Source of the DNA: Gimesia chilikensis
GTDB lineage: Bacteria > Planctomycetota > Planctomycetia > Planctomycetales > Planctomycetaceae
Length of the DNA: 64,000 bases
Assembly (NCBI RefSeq): GCF_008329715.1
Contig: NZ_VTSR01000015.1
Location: 57,728 to 121,727 of the forward strand
Direction of reading: 5' to 3'
Shown in pieces: positions 27,879 through 38,073 of the stretch. The translations under genes were made by a program, and so were the position numbers. Each line of letters begins with the position of its first letter. The stretch's first letter is position 1. Under the pieces are notes generated by a model. The model saw only the letters and a program-made list of their open reading frames with translations. It was not told where the DNA came from and searched no databases.

Positions 27879-29384
27879 ATGCCTGCCACCTTAACGCCAC
27901 TGCTTCGCCTGGAAGGCATCACCAAACGATTCGGGAACGTCACCGCCCTGGATCAGGTCAACCTGGAGATTCAGGCGGGCGAAATCCATACGCTCCTGGG
28001 AGAGAATGGCGCCGGTAAAAGCACGCTGATCAAAATTCTGGGAGGCATCCACCAACCCGATGCAGGCACACTCTGGTCGGAAGACGAACCGATTACTTTA
28101 CCCAACGTCTCTGCCGCCGATCGTTATCAGATTCGACTGATTCACCAGGAACTCTCGCTCGCCCCCAATCTCACCGTGGCGGAAAACATCTTTCTCGGAC
28201 GCGAACCCAGCGCCCTGGGCTGGCTGCGAAAACGGGAAATGAACCGCCAGGCACAAGCATTGATTCAGCAGCTCGGACTCACCGAACTCCGCGACGTCAC
28301 TGCAACCGTCTTGACTCTCAGCACGGCGCACCAGCAACTGGTCGAGATCGCGCGGGCACTGTCGCAGGAAGCACGCGTACTGGTACTCGACGAACCGACG
28401 TCGTCCCTCTCTGAACTGGAAGTGGAAGCGCTGTTCCAGACACTCCGTCGCCTGCGCGAACAGGGGGTCGGCATCGTCTATATTTCACATCGCATGGAAG
28501 AGATCATGCGACTTTCTGATCGTATCACCGTCCTGCGTGATGGGAAGACGGTCGGCACCGCTCCCGCCAGTGAGGTCAATCCCCAGACGCTGATCCGCTG
28601 GATGGTCGGTCGAGATATCAAGGATCATTTTCCGCGGCCCCCTCATCGTCCCGGCGCGGTCGCATTGCGCGTGAGTGATTTGAGTAACACGAATGTGAAA
28701 GACGTTTCATTTGAAGTCCGTTACGGCGAAGTTCTGGGGCTGGCGGGACTGGTGGGAGCCGGACGCACTGAACTCGCCCGAGCCCTGTTCGGCATCGACC
28801 GGATCGACAAGGGCACGATTCAGATCGACGGAAAGCCGGTCCGGATCCACAGTCCCCGCGATGCTCTCAGACAGGGACTGGTGCTGGTCCCCGAAGACCG
28901 CAAACAGCAGGGATTGATCGTCGAGCAGAGCGTGGCTTTCAATATCACGCTCCCCTGGCTGAAAGAATGGATTCGCGGCTGCGCCTTTCATTACAAGACG
29001 CGCGACAAAATAGTCGAACGGACCGTTTCGCGGTTTGGAGTCAAACTCTCCGATGCCGAACAACCGGTCCGGGATCTTTCGGGAGGCAATCAGCAGAAAG
29101 TACTCGTGGGTCGCTGGATGGAACATCCGCCGAAAATTCTGATTCTCGACGAACCAACGCGCGGCATCGATGTTGGCGCGCGGGAAGACCTGTATCGAAT
29201 TATCGGAGAGTTGGTCAGCCAGGGAATGGCATTGATCCTGATCTCTTCGGACCTGGATGAAGTCATGAACATCTCACACCAGATCGGCACCTTCCGCGCA
29301 GGCCGCCTCACGGGCGTCTCACCGGCAGAGTCGGTCACCGCGGAAGAAGTGATGCATCAATTAACAGGAGGTAGCAGCGCGTGA
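27879..29384 (+). CDS. Sugar ABC transporter ATP-binding protein, two ABC domains (RbsA-like)
   Basis: 501-aa tandem-ABC ATPase of the ribose type. The first domain has Walker A GENGAGKST (about residue 44), a degenerate signature (LSTAHQQL) and Walker B VLVLDEPTSSLS. The second has the family's altered P-loop GLVGAGRTEL, signature LSGGNQQK and ILILDEPTRGIDVGA. This pattern of one degenerate signature and one degenerate P-loop is normal for RbsA/XylG/MglA. Together with the adjoining binding protein and permease it imports a monosaccharide. It starts 3 bases after the binding-protein gene and overlaps the permease start by 4 bases. Confidence 0.94.
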   Translation: MPATLTPLLRLEGITKRFGNVTALDQVNLEIQAGEIHTLLGENGAGKSTLIKILGGIHQPDAGTLWSEDEPITLPNVSAADRYQIRLIHQELSLAPNLTVAENIFLGREPSALGWLRKREMNRQAQALIQQLGLTELRDVTATVLTLSTAHQQLVEIARALSQEARVLVLDEPTSSLSELEVEALFQTLRRLREQGVGIVYISHRMEEIMRLSDRITVLRDGKTVGTAPASEVNPQTLIRWMVGRDIKDHFPRPPHRPGAVALRVSDLSNTNVKDVSFEVRYGEVLGLAGLVGAGRTELARALFGIDRIDKGTIQIDGKPVRIHSPRDALRQGLVLVPEDRKQQGLIVEQSVAFNITLPWLKEWIRGCAFHYKTRDKIVERTVSRFGVKLSDAEQPVRDLSGGNQQKVLVGRWMEHPPKILILDEPTRGIDVGAREDLYRIIGELVSQGMALILISSDLDEVMNISHQIGTFRAGRLTGVSPAESVTAEEVMHQLTGGSSA

Positions 29385-30331
29385 AAGTCGTGAAACAAAT
29401 GGTTCCCCTGCTGGCAGCCATCATTATCCTCCTGCTGCTGTTCCGCATCTGGGTTCCCAGCTTCCTGACGCCGGAAAACATGTTGAACCTGACGCAACAG
29501 ATATCCGTCAACACGATCCTCGCTCTGGGAATGACGCTGGTCATTCTGGTCGGCGGCATCGATCTGTCAGTCGGCGCAATGGTAGCGCTCGTCGGTACGA
29601 CCACGGTCTACTGTCTCACCGCACTCTCGGGCGACACTCAAGATCCGTTCATGTTACTGACAGCCATCCTCGCGGGACTGGGGGTCGCGTCTCTGTTTGG
29701 AATCTTTCACGGGATCGCGGCTGCGAAAACCGCCATGCCTCCATTTATCATCACACTGGCCTCCATGCTCATTGCCCGTGGATGTGCGCTGCGATTCAAC
29801 AGTGGATTACCAATGCCCATCAAAGACGAACAGACCTGGTTCCTCGCGATTGGCAACGGGCGACTGTTCGATGTCGTGCCGTACCCCGTGGTGATCATGC
29901 TCTCGCTGTTTTTATTGATGGCCCTGCTGCTGCACCGAACCCGATTCGGCCAGCATGTCTACGCGCTGGGCGGAAATCGCGAAGCGGCCCTCTACACAGG
30001 AATACCAATTGTACGGGTAGAAATCACTGTGTATTTACTCTGTTCCCTGATGGCGGGAGTCGCGGGCATGATTCATACTTCACAACTTTATTCGGCGGAA
30101 CCCGGTTCAGGGGAAATGTTTGAGTTAACTGCAATTGCCGCAGTTGTGGTCGGAGGCACAAGTTTTACTGGCGGACGGGGTACCATGTTTGGTACAATGC
30201 TGGGGGCTGTTATTATCGGGATACTCGATAAAGGCCTGAATCAGGCAGGAGTCCATTACTCTCTGCAGTACATCGTGAAGGGCGCAGTGATATTGGTTGC
30301 CGTCTACCTTGATGTGAGACGAAACCGATAA
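29381..30331 (+). CDS. Sugar ABC transporter permease (RbsC-like)
   Basis: 316-aa polytopic membrane protein of the BPD_transp_2 type, with about eight to ten hydrophobic helices. Family landmarks: LGMTLVILVGGIDLSVGAMVAL, the loop HRTRFGQHVYALGGNREAALYTGI (coupling region), and the glycine-rich end GGTSFTGGRGTMFGTMLGA. The GTG start overlaps the TGA of the ATPase gene (GTGA), indicating translational coupling. Its close neighbours make the transporter complete. The following gene, 171 bases downstream, belongs to another family. Confidence 0.94.
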   Translation: MKVVKQMVPLLAAIIILLLLFRIWVPSFLTPENMLNLTQQISVNTILALGMTLVILVGGIDLSVGAMVALVGTTTVYCLTALSGDTQDPFMLLTAILAGLGVASLFGIFHGIAAAKTAMPPFIITLASMLIARGCALRFNSGLPMPIKDEQTWFLAIGNGRLFDVVPYPVVIMLSLFLLMALLLHRTRFGQHVYALGGNREAALYTGIPIVRVEITVYLLCSLMAGVAGMIHTSQLYSAEPGSGEMFELTAIAAVVVGGTSFTGGRGTMFGTMLGAVIIGILDKGLNQAGVHYSLQYIVKGAVILVAVYLDVRRNR

Positions 30332-30502
30332 TCAGACAGCACTGTGTCGATTGCAACGATTACGCAAGAGAATGAGCCTGCAAAAAGTTTGTCATTTTTC
30401 TGACGGACACGAAGTCGTGAGCTAGACTTCCTGTGTACGTATGGGCTGTTTATGTCCACGTGCCGGTTGATCTTGTTAAGCCCCTCGTAAAGAGACCGAC
30501 TC

Positions 30503-32842
30503 ATGACTTCTGAAAAACCTCGCTATATCCGTCGTTATATCATCACCGTCATTGTCCTGGTTCTGGCTGCGCCCTTTCTGATTTATGGTGCGCATCAGAG
30601 CGTCGAAAGCATGTGTATCGCCCCTGAAAAGTGGGCGCCGCCTTACATGCAGTCACGCCAGAACTATGACCGGTTCATGAAAGACTTCGAAAGCAACGAT
30701 CTGATTCTGATCAGCTGGCCCGGCTGTACCGTCGATGATCCCCGTCTGACCGAATTCGAAAAGCGAATCGAAGGCCCCGGCAAGACCGACTTCGGTGAAA
30801 CCCACGAGGAGATCTTCGCTCGAATTGTCACCGGTGCGGGAACCGTCGACTCATTAACGGCTCCCCCGCTCAAGTTGCCCCGCGATGAAGCACTGGAGCG
30901 ACTGCAGGGGGTTCTGGTCGGTAAAAACCTGAAAGACAGTTGTGCGGTGATTATTCTCACCTACCGCGGCAACGAATTACGAACACAAGCCATCGATCAT
31001 GTATTGAAAGTCGCGCAAGATGTCTGCGGACTGCCGCGCGAAGAATTTTATCTCACCGGTCCTCCTGTCGACGGCGTCGCCATCGACCGCGCCAGTATTC
31101 ACAGTGTGAATGTCTTCGGCGCATTGTCCGCCATCCTCGCGACCCTGTTGTGCTGGTTCTGTATCCGTTCCTGGATGCTCACCGGAACCATCCTGCTGGC
31201 AGGTCTGTTCGGTCAGGGGCTGGTCCTCTCCATGGTCTACTACTCGGGCGCATCACTGGATGCCGTCCTGATTGTGACACCTTCACTGGTATTTGTCCTC
31301 ACAATTTCCGCCGGCGTGCACCTGGTCAACTATTACTACGACGAACTCTGTACGACACAGGCGAAAACGAAAACAGAAGCAGAAGAAGCCGTCCGACGCA
31401 GTTTTGCACAAGGCTGGTTGCCCTGTCTGCTGGCTGCGATCACTACTGCCATCGGCCTGGGTTCTTTAATGGTCAGTCAGATCTCACCTATCGCCCTGTT
31501 TGGTCTGATCGCCTCCATCGGCCTGTTGGTCACACTGGGGGTATTGTTACTGATTCTCCCCGGAGCCATGCAGCTCTGGCCACCACAGCGGATTCTGAAA
31601 GCCAACGCGGCGGAACAGCCTGCTCATATGCCACGGACGTTAACCCGTCTGTCCCGCTTCCTGAGCGGTTTCACTCACTGGTTGCAGCGGTATTCGCTGC
31701 CTGTCTTCCTGACATCCGTGATGCTGATGGCCGTCTCCGCATATGGTCTGGTCTATACCCGTTCTTCCGTCGATATTCCGTCCCTGTTCCCACCCGGCAG
31801 CCAGGTTCTGAAAGATTATCGCTTCAATGAAGATCGCATGGGACCGCTGATTCCCGTTGAAGTCGTCATTCAGTTTGATAAAGACTGCAAGAAGACCTTC
31901 CTGCAGCGTCTGCGAATTATTGATGACATTGAGAAGACGATTAAAAACATCGACGGTTATACCGGCACCATGTCGGCAGCGACCTTCGGACCCAATCCGG
32001 TCGAACATAACGGTTTTGAATCGATTTTCCGCAAGGTCGTCACCAATAAGAAACTCAAAGAAAACCGTGAAGCCATTCTGGAATCCGTCTACCTCTCGGA
32101 TGTGGATGGTGAAGAATCATGGCGGATCAGTGCCCGCGTACCTGCTCTCGCGCAGGTCGATTACGGGGCCGCACTCAATAAACTGAAATCCACGCTCCAG
32201 CCGGAACTGGAAAAATATCGCGAGCAGGACGTGCACCTCACCGCGTACTACACGGGGATCATGCCACTGATTCATACCGTTCAGCAGCTGATTATGCAGG
32301 ACCTGACCTGGAGCTTCATGACCGCCTTCGGTCTGGTCGCGCTGGTGATCGTCATCGTCCAGAGAAACCTGTGGACGGGTCTGCTCAGCATGTTGCCGAA
32401 CGTTTTCCCCATCGTGGTAGTCTTCGGTATCATGGGCTGGATGGATATTCCGCTCGACATCGGTTCGATCATGACCGCCAGTGTCGCACTGGGGATCGCC
32501 ATCGACGACACGCTGCACTTCCTCTCCTGGTTCCGCCGGGAGAAACAGCTGGATCGCAGCTGTGAAGAAGCGGTCCACGCTGCCTTGAAACACTGTGGAC
32601 GAGCCATGATTCATACCACCATGATCTGTGGTCTGGGTCTGCTGGTCTTCGGCTTCAGCAGCTTCATTCCAACGCAACGCTTCGCCTGGATGATGCTGAC
32701 TCTACTGACTACAGCGTTGATCGGCGACCTGTTATTCCTGCCGGCCATGCTCATGCAGCCCTTTGCCCGACATCTGCAGTTTACAAAAGCAGGACTGCCT
32801 GAGACGATTGGACTTACTCACTCCAAGCTCTCTACAGAATAA
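30503..32842 (+). CDS. MMPL/RND-family exporter
   Basis: 779-aa membrane transporter of the MMPL/HAE subgroup of the RND superfamily. Two halves each consist of a transmembrane helix, a large periplasmic loop and a bundle of helices. The second-half core reads ASVALGIAIDDTLHFLSWF, with paired acidic residues in the expected proton-relay position; the matching segment in the first half is VTPSLVFVLTISAGVHLVNY. Relatives move hopanoids, lipids or other hydrophobic molecules. No periplasmic adaptor gene is adjacent, which is common for this subgroup. The cargo is unknown. It is convergent with the SecA-like gene, the stops being 16 bases apart. Confidence 0.88.
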   Translation: MTSEKPRYIRRYIITVIVLVLAAPFLIYGAHQSVESMCIAPEKWAPPYMQSRQNYDRFMKDFESNDLILISWPGCTVDDPRLTEFEKRIEGPGKTDFGETHEEIFARIVTGAGTVDSLTAPPLKLPRDEALERLQGVLVGKNLKDSCAVIILTYRGNELRTQAIDHVLKVAQDVCGLPREEFYLTGPPVDGVAIDRASIHSVNVFGALSAILATLLCWFCIRSWMLTGTILLAGLFGQGLVLSMVYYSGASLDAVLIVTPSLVFVLTISAGVHLVNYYYDELCTTQAKTKTEAEEAVRRSFAQGWLPCLLAAITTAIGLGSLMVSQISPIALFGLIASIGLLVTLGVLLLILPGAMQLWPPQRILKANAAEQPAHMPRTLTRLSRFLSGFTHWLQRYSLPVFLTSVMLMAVSAYGLVYTRSSVDIPSLFPPGSQVLKDYRFNEDRMGPLIPVEVVIQFDKDCKKTFLQRLRIIDDIEKTIKNIDGYTGTMSAATFGPNPVEHNGFESIFRKVVTNKKLKENREAILESVYLSDVDGEESWRISARVPALAQVDYGAALNKLKSTLQPELEKYREQDVHLTAYYTGIMPLIHTVQQLIMQDLTWSFMTAFGLVALVIVIVQRNLWTGLLSMLPNVFPIVVVFGIMGWMDIPLDIGSIMTASVALGIAIDDTLHFLSWFRREKQLDRSCEEAVHAALKHCGRAMIHTTMICGLGLLVFGFSSFIPTQRFAWMMLTLLTTALIGDLLFLPAMLMQPFARHLQFTKAGLPETIGLTHSKLSTE

Positions 32843-32858
32843 GCTCAGCTGACACGGG

Positions 32859-34814
32859 TCAGTGTGCGTTCAAGTTCGCATGCTGACCCATCTGCTGCAG
32901 CATCTGACGTCGTGCACTGATCCGGTTCACCAGTTCAACGCGCTGTCGCTCGTGGCGTTTCTCAACCCGCTGTTGTGCCTGATAGAAAAAACGGACTGCC
33001 GACTGCAGATTCCGTCCGGAACGCTGATAGTCGGCCCGCAGGGCTGCTGCCTGCTCGGCTCCCAGTCCGCTGGTCAGGATCTCATCTTCGAGTGAAAGGA
33101 AGACCCGTGCACTGCCCGGATCGCCCTGACGTGCGGCACGACCGGTCAACTGGCGATCGATGCGCGATGATTCGTGCAGCTCCGCACAGATCACATGCAG
33201 CCCCCCCTGTGCAACGACATCGTCGCTGAGCAGAATATCGGTTCCCCGGCCCGCCATATTCGTAGCAACCGTAATCTTACCCGACTGTCCTGCCCGTTCG
33301 ATGATGCTCGCTTCGTTCTCATGATTTAATGCATGCAGAACTTCATGCTCCAGACCGGCTGCTTCCAGTCGCTCGGAGAGCTGTTTTGAAAGATTAACTG
33401 ACCGCGTACCAATCAACACCGGTCGCCCCTGTGCATGTAGCGCTGCGGTCTCTTCGACAATCGCAGTCCATTTTTCCTCCGCCGTCAGAAAGACTCTCTC
33501 CGGGAGTTGTTCGCGGCGGCCGGGGCGATTGGTAGGAATCGTGATTACGGGAGTGCCAAACACTTTCTTGAATTCACTCCGTGCGGAAGCAGCCGTCCCC
33601 GTCATGCCTGCCATGCGGGTATAGCGGGCAAACAGCTCCTGGACCGTGGTCTGGGCACCGACTCTGGTGGGTGAGGTAATCTCGACCCCCTCCCTGGCTT
33701 CAATCGCCTGGTGAATGCCGTTCTGCCACATCCGACCTTCCGAAATTCGTCCCGTGAATTCATCGACGATTGCGACTTTTCCTTCCCGCACGACATAGTC
33801 TCTGCCGTTCTGGAAGTAGCTCTGAACTTTGAGGGCCCGTTCGGATGAAAGATAAGCCGTTCCCGGATCGAGCGAACGGGGAGCTTCCGGCTGGAGCAGC
33901 AGTTCTCGTATCACCCGCCGTCCCGCTTCAGTGAGTTCCATACCCTTTTGCGGACCATGGTCGAGATAATGTTCGCTTTCGGCGAGCCGGGCAACCGCCG
34001 TTGCACTCCACTGGCAGACCTCCGACAGCGAGGCCTCCAGCGCATCAGCCTGTCCGATGATCAGCGGTGTTCGGGCTTCATCAATCAGGATGCTGTCCGC
34101 TTCGTCAATCAGCACCATGTAGGGAGACCGCGGATTGAGCAGCCCCTGATCTTCGCCTGTCTGTTCCTGTCCAAACAATTGCTGACGACGCGGATTCGTG
34201 GATGTTTTGAGTTCTGGTGAATTGAGCAGGTCCCGCAGGTAATCAAAGCCGAACTCCCGTGCGGTGCCGTAGGTGATATCGCATTCATAGGCAGCGCGAC
34301 GTTCGCTCATGGAGGAAGCTGCCGTGACCGTTCCGACGGTCATCCCCAGCGAATGATAAACGGGGCTCAGCCAGCGGGCATCGCGTTCAGCCAGATAGTC
34401 GTTCGCCGTCGCAATGTGCATTCCCAGTTCGGGCAGGGCGTTCAGACAGAGCGTCAACGCCGCAGTCAGCGTCTTGCCCTCACCGGTCTGCATTTCTGCA
34501 ATCGCGCCTTCGTGCATGGCAATCGCGCCGAGGTACTGCACCGGGTAGGGAGTCATCCCCAGGTGCCGCTGCATCTGTTCGCTGATAATCGCAAACGCTT
34601 CCGGCAGCAGGTCCGTTAGTGACTCACCACTCTGTACACGATAACGCAGTGAGTTCCACTCGTCGAACAGTTCCGTTTCGGAACGGTTCGCGTATTCAGC
34701 CTGGAGCGACTGAATCTGTTCCACCAGGGCCCACCAGCGCGCGGGTACTTCGGTCCCCCCGCTGGGGAGCATGCCGCGAAACCGATCTGTGAGTGAGCTG
34801 ATGATATTCACCAC
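32859..34814 (-). CDS. Short SecA-like preprotein translocase ATPase
   Basis: 651-aa SecA relative, clearly shorter than housekeeping SecA (about 850-950 aa). It keeps the DEAD motor: Walker A MQTGEGKT at 108-115, LIDEADSILIDEARTP with DEAD at 237-240, GMTGTA, TNMAGRGTDI and the arginine finger region RQLTGRAARQGDPG. The preprotein cross-linking domain is reduced, and the protein stops shortly after the helical scaffold. The wing domain and C-terminal zinc-binding tail are therefore missing. It is most likely a second, accessory SecA for a subset of exports or another motor role, and full-length SecA should be encoded elsewhere. Neighbours give no substrate clue. Confidence 0.85.
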   Translation of the reverse strand: MVNIISSLTDRFRGMLPSGGTEVPARWWALVEQIQSLQAEYANRSETELFDEWNSLRYRVQSGESLTDLLPEAFAIISEQMQRHLGMTPYPVQYLGAIAMHEGAIAEMQTGEGKTLTAALTLCLNALPELGMHIATANDYLAERDARWLSPVYHSLGMTVGTVTAASSMSERRAAYECDITYGTAREFGFDYLRDLLNSPELKTSTNPRRQQLFGQEQTGEDQGLLNPRSPYMVLIDEADSILIDEARTPLIIGQADALEASLSEVCQWSATAVARLAESEHYLDHGPQKGMELTEAGRRVIRELLLQPEAPRSLDPGTAYLSSERALKVQSYFQNGRDYVVREGKVAIVDEFTGRISEGRMWQNGIHQAIEAREGVEITSPTRVGAQTTVQELFARYTRMAGMTGTAASARSEFKKVFGTPVITIPTNRPGRREQLPERVFLTAEEKWTAIVEETAALHAQGRPVLIGTRSVNLSKQLSERLEAAGLEHEVLHALNHENEASIIERAGQSGKITVATNMAGRGTDILLSDDVVAQGGLHVICAELHESSRIDRQLTGRAARQGDPGSARVFLSLEDEILTSGLGAEQAAALRADYQRSGRNLQSAVRFFYQAQQRVEKRHERQRVELVNRISARRQMLQQMGQHANLNAH

Positions 34815-35154
34815 GTTGAATCCCGAATCCCTGTCCAGAGTAATAAACGATGGAACCGCTACATTCTAACCGACCAGCAGGGCCGATTCGATCCTTTTTA
34901 CCGGCCTCGACTCTTCGTACGAGTAAGCTAGGCCGATTGTTGACTTTGGGCAACGTTTCCCGGAAACGTCTGTCGCTTTCAATCAACATCACAGGCCTCA
35001 AATGCCTGTTTTCAGCCGATTTAGGACGCGAAGAATAAGAAACGCGAATCGCATGCCAGCGGCGGGCAGGGGGGAGCGGAAAAGCAACACGGCTCAAACG
35101 CGGGTCCGCAGTGCGCGCAGGGGGAGCCGAAAGGGATCAATCAGAGTGCATCGC
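34815..35154. other. Intergenic region upstream of the SecA-like gene
   Basis: 340 bases between the methyltransferase stop and the SecA-like start, both on the minus strand. No coding region, hairpin terminator or convincing promoter is seen, though the SecA-like promoter must be here. Confidence 0.4.
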
Positions 35155-36102
35155 TTAGAGCAGTTTTTTCTGACGGGGACTGGATTTGCCCTTCGCCTTG
35201 CTCCGCGGAGCAGGGGCGTCGGTCTCGCGCTCTGCGAGCCGTTTACCATTCTTCGTGGAAGGCGCACTGGTCAACGGATTCTCCTGACCATCCAGGGGCT
35301 GACCGACTTCGATGTCCGACAGTCGCTGCTGTGCGCGGGCACCGTATTCCGCAGAGAGTTCAAAGCCGAGATACTGGCGATTCAGTTTTTTAGCAACCGC
35401 CAGTGTGGTACCGCTCCCCGTAAAGGGATCGAGGACGACCTCTTCCGGATTAGAACAGGCCCGGATAATTCGTCCCAGCAACTGCTCGGGCATCTGGCAC
35501 CCGTGCCAGCCCTGGCGTTCTTTAAACGTACCGTTGATGCGGGGGAAGTACCATGTATCTTCATCCGCCTGAAAGCTCTCGGGAATGTCCTGGGGACGCA
35601 GGATCCAGGTATCGTCGGGGAGGCGTCCTTTGGGGTTCGCGCGTTTGTCGCCGTAGACCAGCTGTCGGGCAGAAGGAACGCGAATTGCCGGATCGTCGGC
35701 ATTGAACGTGAACTGTTTCGGATCTTTGACCATATGAAACAGGTGTGCGTGCGAGCGGCTAAACTTGTTCTTGCAGTTCACGCCGAAGGTGTAATACCAG
35801 ATGACCCAGCTGCGACAGGTTAGCCCCAGCGTCCGCTGCATCATGACTTTCAACTCTGCCGCATATTCATCGCCGATGGCCAGCCAGAAGGTTCCATCCG
35901 GTTTAAGCAGCCGTACCACTTCCTTGAGCCAGTTCTCACACCAGTCGAGATACTGATCGCTCTCCAGGCGATCATCGTACTCATCGTATTCATAACCGAT
36001 ATTGAACGGCGGATCGGCAAAGGCCAGGTCAACGCATGCGTCGGGCAGTGCCTGCATCCCGGCGATGCAATCCTGAATCTGTATCTGATTGAAACTGGTC
36101 AT
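35155..36102 (-). CDS. Beta-class DNA methyltransferase, no cognate endonuclease
   Basis: 315-aa SAM-dependent DNA amino-methyltransferase (N6-adenine or N4-cytosine). The catalytic motif [20 protein letters not shown], is N-terminal and the SAM motif [16 protein letters not shown] is near the C-terminus. This order defines the beta class, to which CcrM belongs. The C-terminus has a basic tail ([14 protein letters not shown]), probably for DNA contact. I chose ATG 36102; the open frame continues upstream into the redoxin gene, but that extension has non-coding character. No restriction endonuclease gene is adjacent, so it looks like an orphan methylase with a possible regulatory role. The target sequence cannot be read from the protein. 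Confidence 0.86.
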   Translation of the reverse strand: MTSFNQIQIQDCIAGMQALPDACVDLAFADPPFNIGYEYDEYDDRLESDQYLDWCENWLKEVVRLLKPDGTFWLAIGDEYAAELKVMMQRTLGLTCRSWVIWYYTFGVNCKNKFSRSHAHLFHMVKDPKQFTFNADDPAIRVPSARQLVYGDKRANPKGRLPDDTWILRPQDIPESFQADEDTWYFPRINGTFKERQGWHGCQMPEQLLGRIIRACSNPEEVVLDPFTGSGTTLAVAKKLNRQYLGFELSAEYGARAQQRLSDIEVGQPLDGQENPLTSAPSTKNGKRLAERETDAPAPRSKAKGKSSPRQKKLL

Positions 36103-36133
36103 AAGCGTGGCTGTGTCGGCTGCGGGAAGAGTA

Positions 36134-36772
36134 TTATTTATTTCTGCGAATGCGTTTATAGCGCACATTACAGCCGATGGCAATCGTTTCGGTCGTTTCG
36201 GGCTGCTTTCCCTGCAAAGCCGCCTCGATTGCCTGTTGAACATAATTCTGTTTGACCTTGCTGGCGTCGGTCGAATCATCCATGGCGCCCATGTAGACGA
36301 CCTTGCGGTCTTTGTTGAGTACAAAAAACTCCGGGGTACGCGTAGCGCCGAAAGCCTGGCCGATCTGCTGTGACTTGTCGAACAGGTAAGGGAACACGAA
36401 GCCCTGCTTCTGAGCCCGTTCTTTCATCTTCTCCGGGCTGTCAGCGGGAATCAGATTGACGTTCACGGCGATGACTCCTACCCTGGAATCTTTCCCCTGA
36501 TATTTCTCTGCCAGCTGATTGAGACGCGTTTCATAATCGACGGCGTAAGGGCAGCTGTTACAGGTAAACGCGACGACGAGCACATCCTTATCTTTGAAGG
36601 AATCGCTGGCATACGATTTCCCATCGGTCGCCGGGAGCTTCTCCCAGGTCGGTGCCTGATCGCCTACATCCAGAACCGGGTTATACTTCCCCGCCTGAAC
36701 GGGTACCGTCAGGCAGACCAGGCTGCAGACAGCCAGAGCGAGCAGTGTTCTGATTCGATATGAAGTCGGCAT
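36134..36772 (-). CDS. Exported thioredoxin-like (AhpC/TSA redoxin) protein
   Basis: 212-aa periplasmic redoxin. The signal peptide is [19 protein letters not shown]. The thioredoxin fold has an active-site C-x2-C as CNSC (Cys71, Cys74) in [15 protein letters not shown], and the cis-proline region is [10 protein letters not shown]. The family of peroxiredoxin-like TlpA/ResA relatives reduces or monitors thiols of exported proteins. An extra cysteine near the C-terminus ([12 protein letters not shown]) precedes a basic tail. The gene lies 31 bases before the methyltransferase and 45 bases after the dehydrogenase. Confidence 0.86.
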   Translation of the reverse strand: MPTSYRIRTLLALAVCSLVCLTVPVQAGKYNPVLDVGDQAPTWEKLPATDGKSYASDSFKDKDVLVVAFTCNSCPYAVDYETRLNQLAEKYQGKDSRVGVIAVNVNLIPADSPEKMKERAQKQGFVFPYLFDKSQQIGQAFGATRTPEFFVLNKDRKVVYMGAMDDSTDASKVKQNYVQQAIEAALQGKQPETTETIAIGCNVRYKRIRRNK

Positions 36773-36817
36773 GATAATCAGACCTTCTTTTTAAACTGAT
36801 GATTCGAGACAGCGCGT

Positions 36818-37888
36818 TTACCAGGGAACGTCATACTTGACGCGCTGGGCGAGTTCTTTTAACTGCTCCGCATGATCTTTGTGAACCGAAATCCCTTCCT
36901 GCAGTGCGCGTTGTGTCTGTTCCCATTCAAGTTCACCCGGCAGACGCACCGGATCCTCTGCCCGTACGGGCGACAGTTGATGCAGGGCCTCTGTTGCAGA
37001 CGCCAGCTCGGCGTGGAAGCGATCTTCTTCCACGAACTGTTTCAGATCGATCACATAGAAGAAATGTTCGGAACCCTCAATCTCCGGTGCTTTGGTCTTG
37101 TTGATCGGCATTTTGCCTCCTGTCAGCGCGCCGGTCAGAATGGAACTGATCAAAGCCAGTCCGTAACCGCGGGGCCCCGAGGCGGGAAGCAGTGTTTTCA
37201 CAGCGGCAGCGTCAGTGGTTTCATTCCCTTCACTGTCCAGACCGTAACCAGCGGGGACGGGTAAACCATACATGGCCTGCGTTTCCAGTTTACCCCAGGA
37301 GGTCTTGGCACACGCCATATCCAGAACAAAGGGAGCGCCTTGCGGATTGGGAACACCCCAGGCGATTGCATTATTGGCTGTGCCTGCCTGCGTACTTCCA
37401 TGAGCGGCGACAGTCGCCCGGCCCGTGTTCGTCGTGCAGTACGCAATCATGCCGGCCTTCACCGCCATCATCACATAAACGGCGGCGGCTCCGAAGTGGT
37501 GACTGTTATAGACCGTCACGGTTCCCGTGCCGACTTCGCCTGCCTTTTTAATCGCCAGTTCCATGGCGCGAGTCGCAGCGACGTGTCCCATCGCTTTGCT
37601 GCCATCCATCACGGCAATCGCGGGGGTCTCTTTGACGGTCAGGATCTGTGCACGGGGATCGATGTCGCCCATGTCCATCGCGTCCAGGTATCGTTCTGCA
37701 GTACGGCTCCCATGCGAGTGAATGCCCCGCAGGTCCGCTTCGATCAGACGGTCGGCGGCAATCTCCGCTTCCACCTGAAACATGCCCATCCGCACAAACA
37801 GCTTGACCAGTAATTCCTTAAGCGGTTCCAGCGGAAGCAGAACTTCCTGGGATCGATCCTGAGCCGGGGCAAAATGATCCGAAGGCAT
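36818..37888 (-). CDS. Malate/L-lactate dehydrogenase family (Ldh_2) oxidoreductase
   Basis: 356-aa NAD(P)-dependent oxidoreductase of the malate/lactate/ureidoglycolate dehydrogenase family, unrelated to classical LDH. Family features: GIHSHGSRTAERYLDAM near the N-terminus (catalytic His region), VYNSHHFGAAAVYVMMA, and APFVLDMACAKTSWG. The substrate could be malate, 2-ketoacids or a similar compound. An ATG at 37888 with GAGAG about 10 bases upstream is preferred over the GTG at 37924. Cytosolic, with no signal. Confidence 0.88.
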   Translation of the reverse strand: MPSDHFAPAQDRSQEVLLPLEPLKELLVKLFVRMGMFQVEAEIAADRLIEADLRGIHSHGSRTAERYLDAMDMGDIDPRAQILTVKETPAIAVMDGSKAMGHVAATRAMELAIKKAGEVGTGTVTVYNSHHFGAAAVYVMMAVKAGMIAYCTTNTGRATVAAHGSTQAGTANNAIAWGVPNPQGAPFVLDMACAKTSWGKLETQAMYGLPVPAGYGLDSEGNETTDAAAVKTLLPASGPRGYGLALISSILTGALTGGKMPINKTKAPEIEGSEHFFYVIDLKQFVEEDRFHAELASATEALHQLSPVRAEDPVRLPGELEWEQTQRALQEGISVHKDHAEQLKELAQRVKYDVPW

Positions 37889-38073
37889 AATTGTGACTCT
37901 CAATTCGGGGCGTGGGTTAGCCACATCTGATTACTGTTCCGAGCAGTCATCAGATGAAACATCTACCAGATTAACGCCAAACCGGGCCGGTTACGACTCT
38001 CTCAGGGCTTCCCGCGAAAATCTTTTCCCGATTCTAACTGATTCAGCAAGTCATTCAGCCTGAACAGCTTAAC

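Noticed and set aside
35155..36102. Type II restriction-modification system
   Set aside because: Only a methyltransferase is present. Neighbours are a redoxin and a SecA-like ATPase, with no endonuclease.
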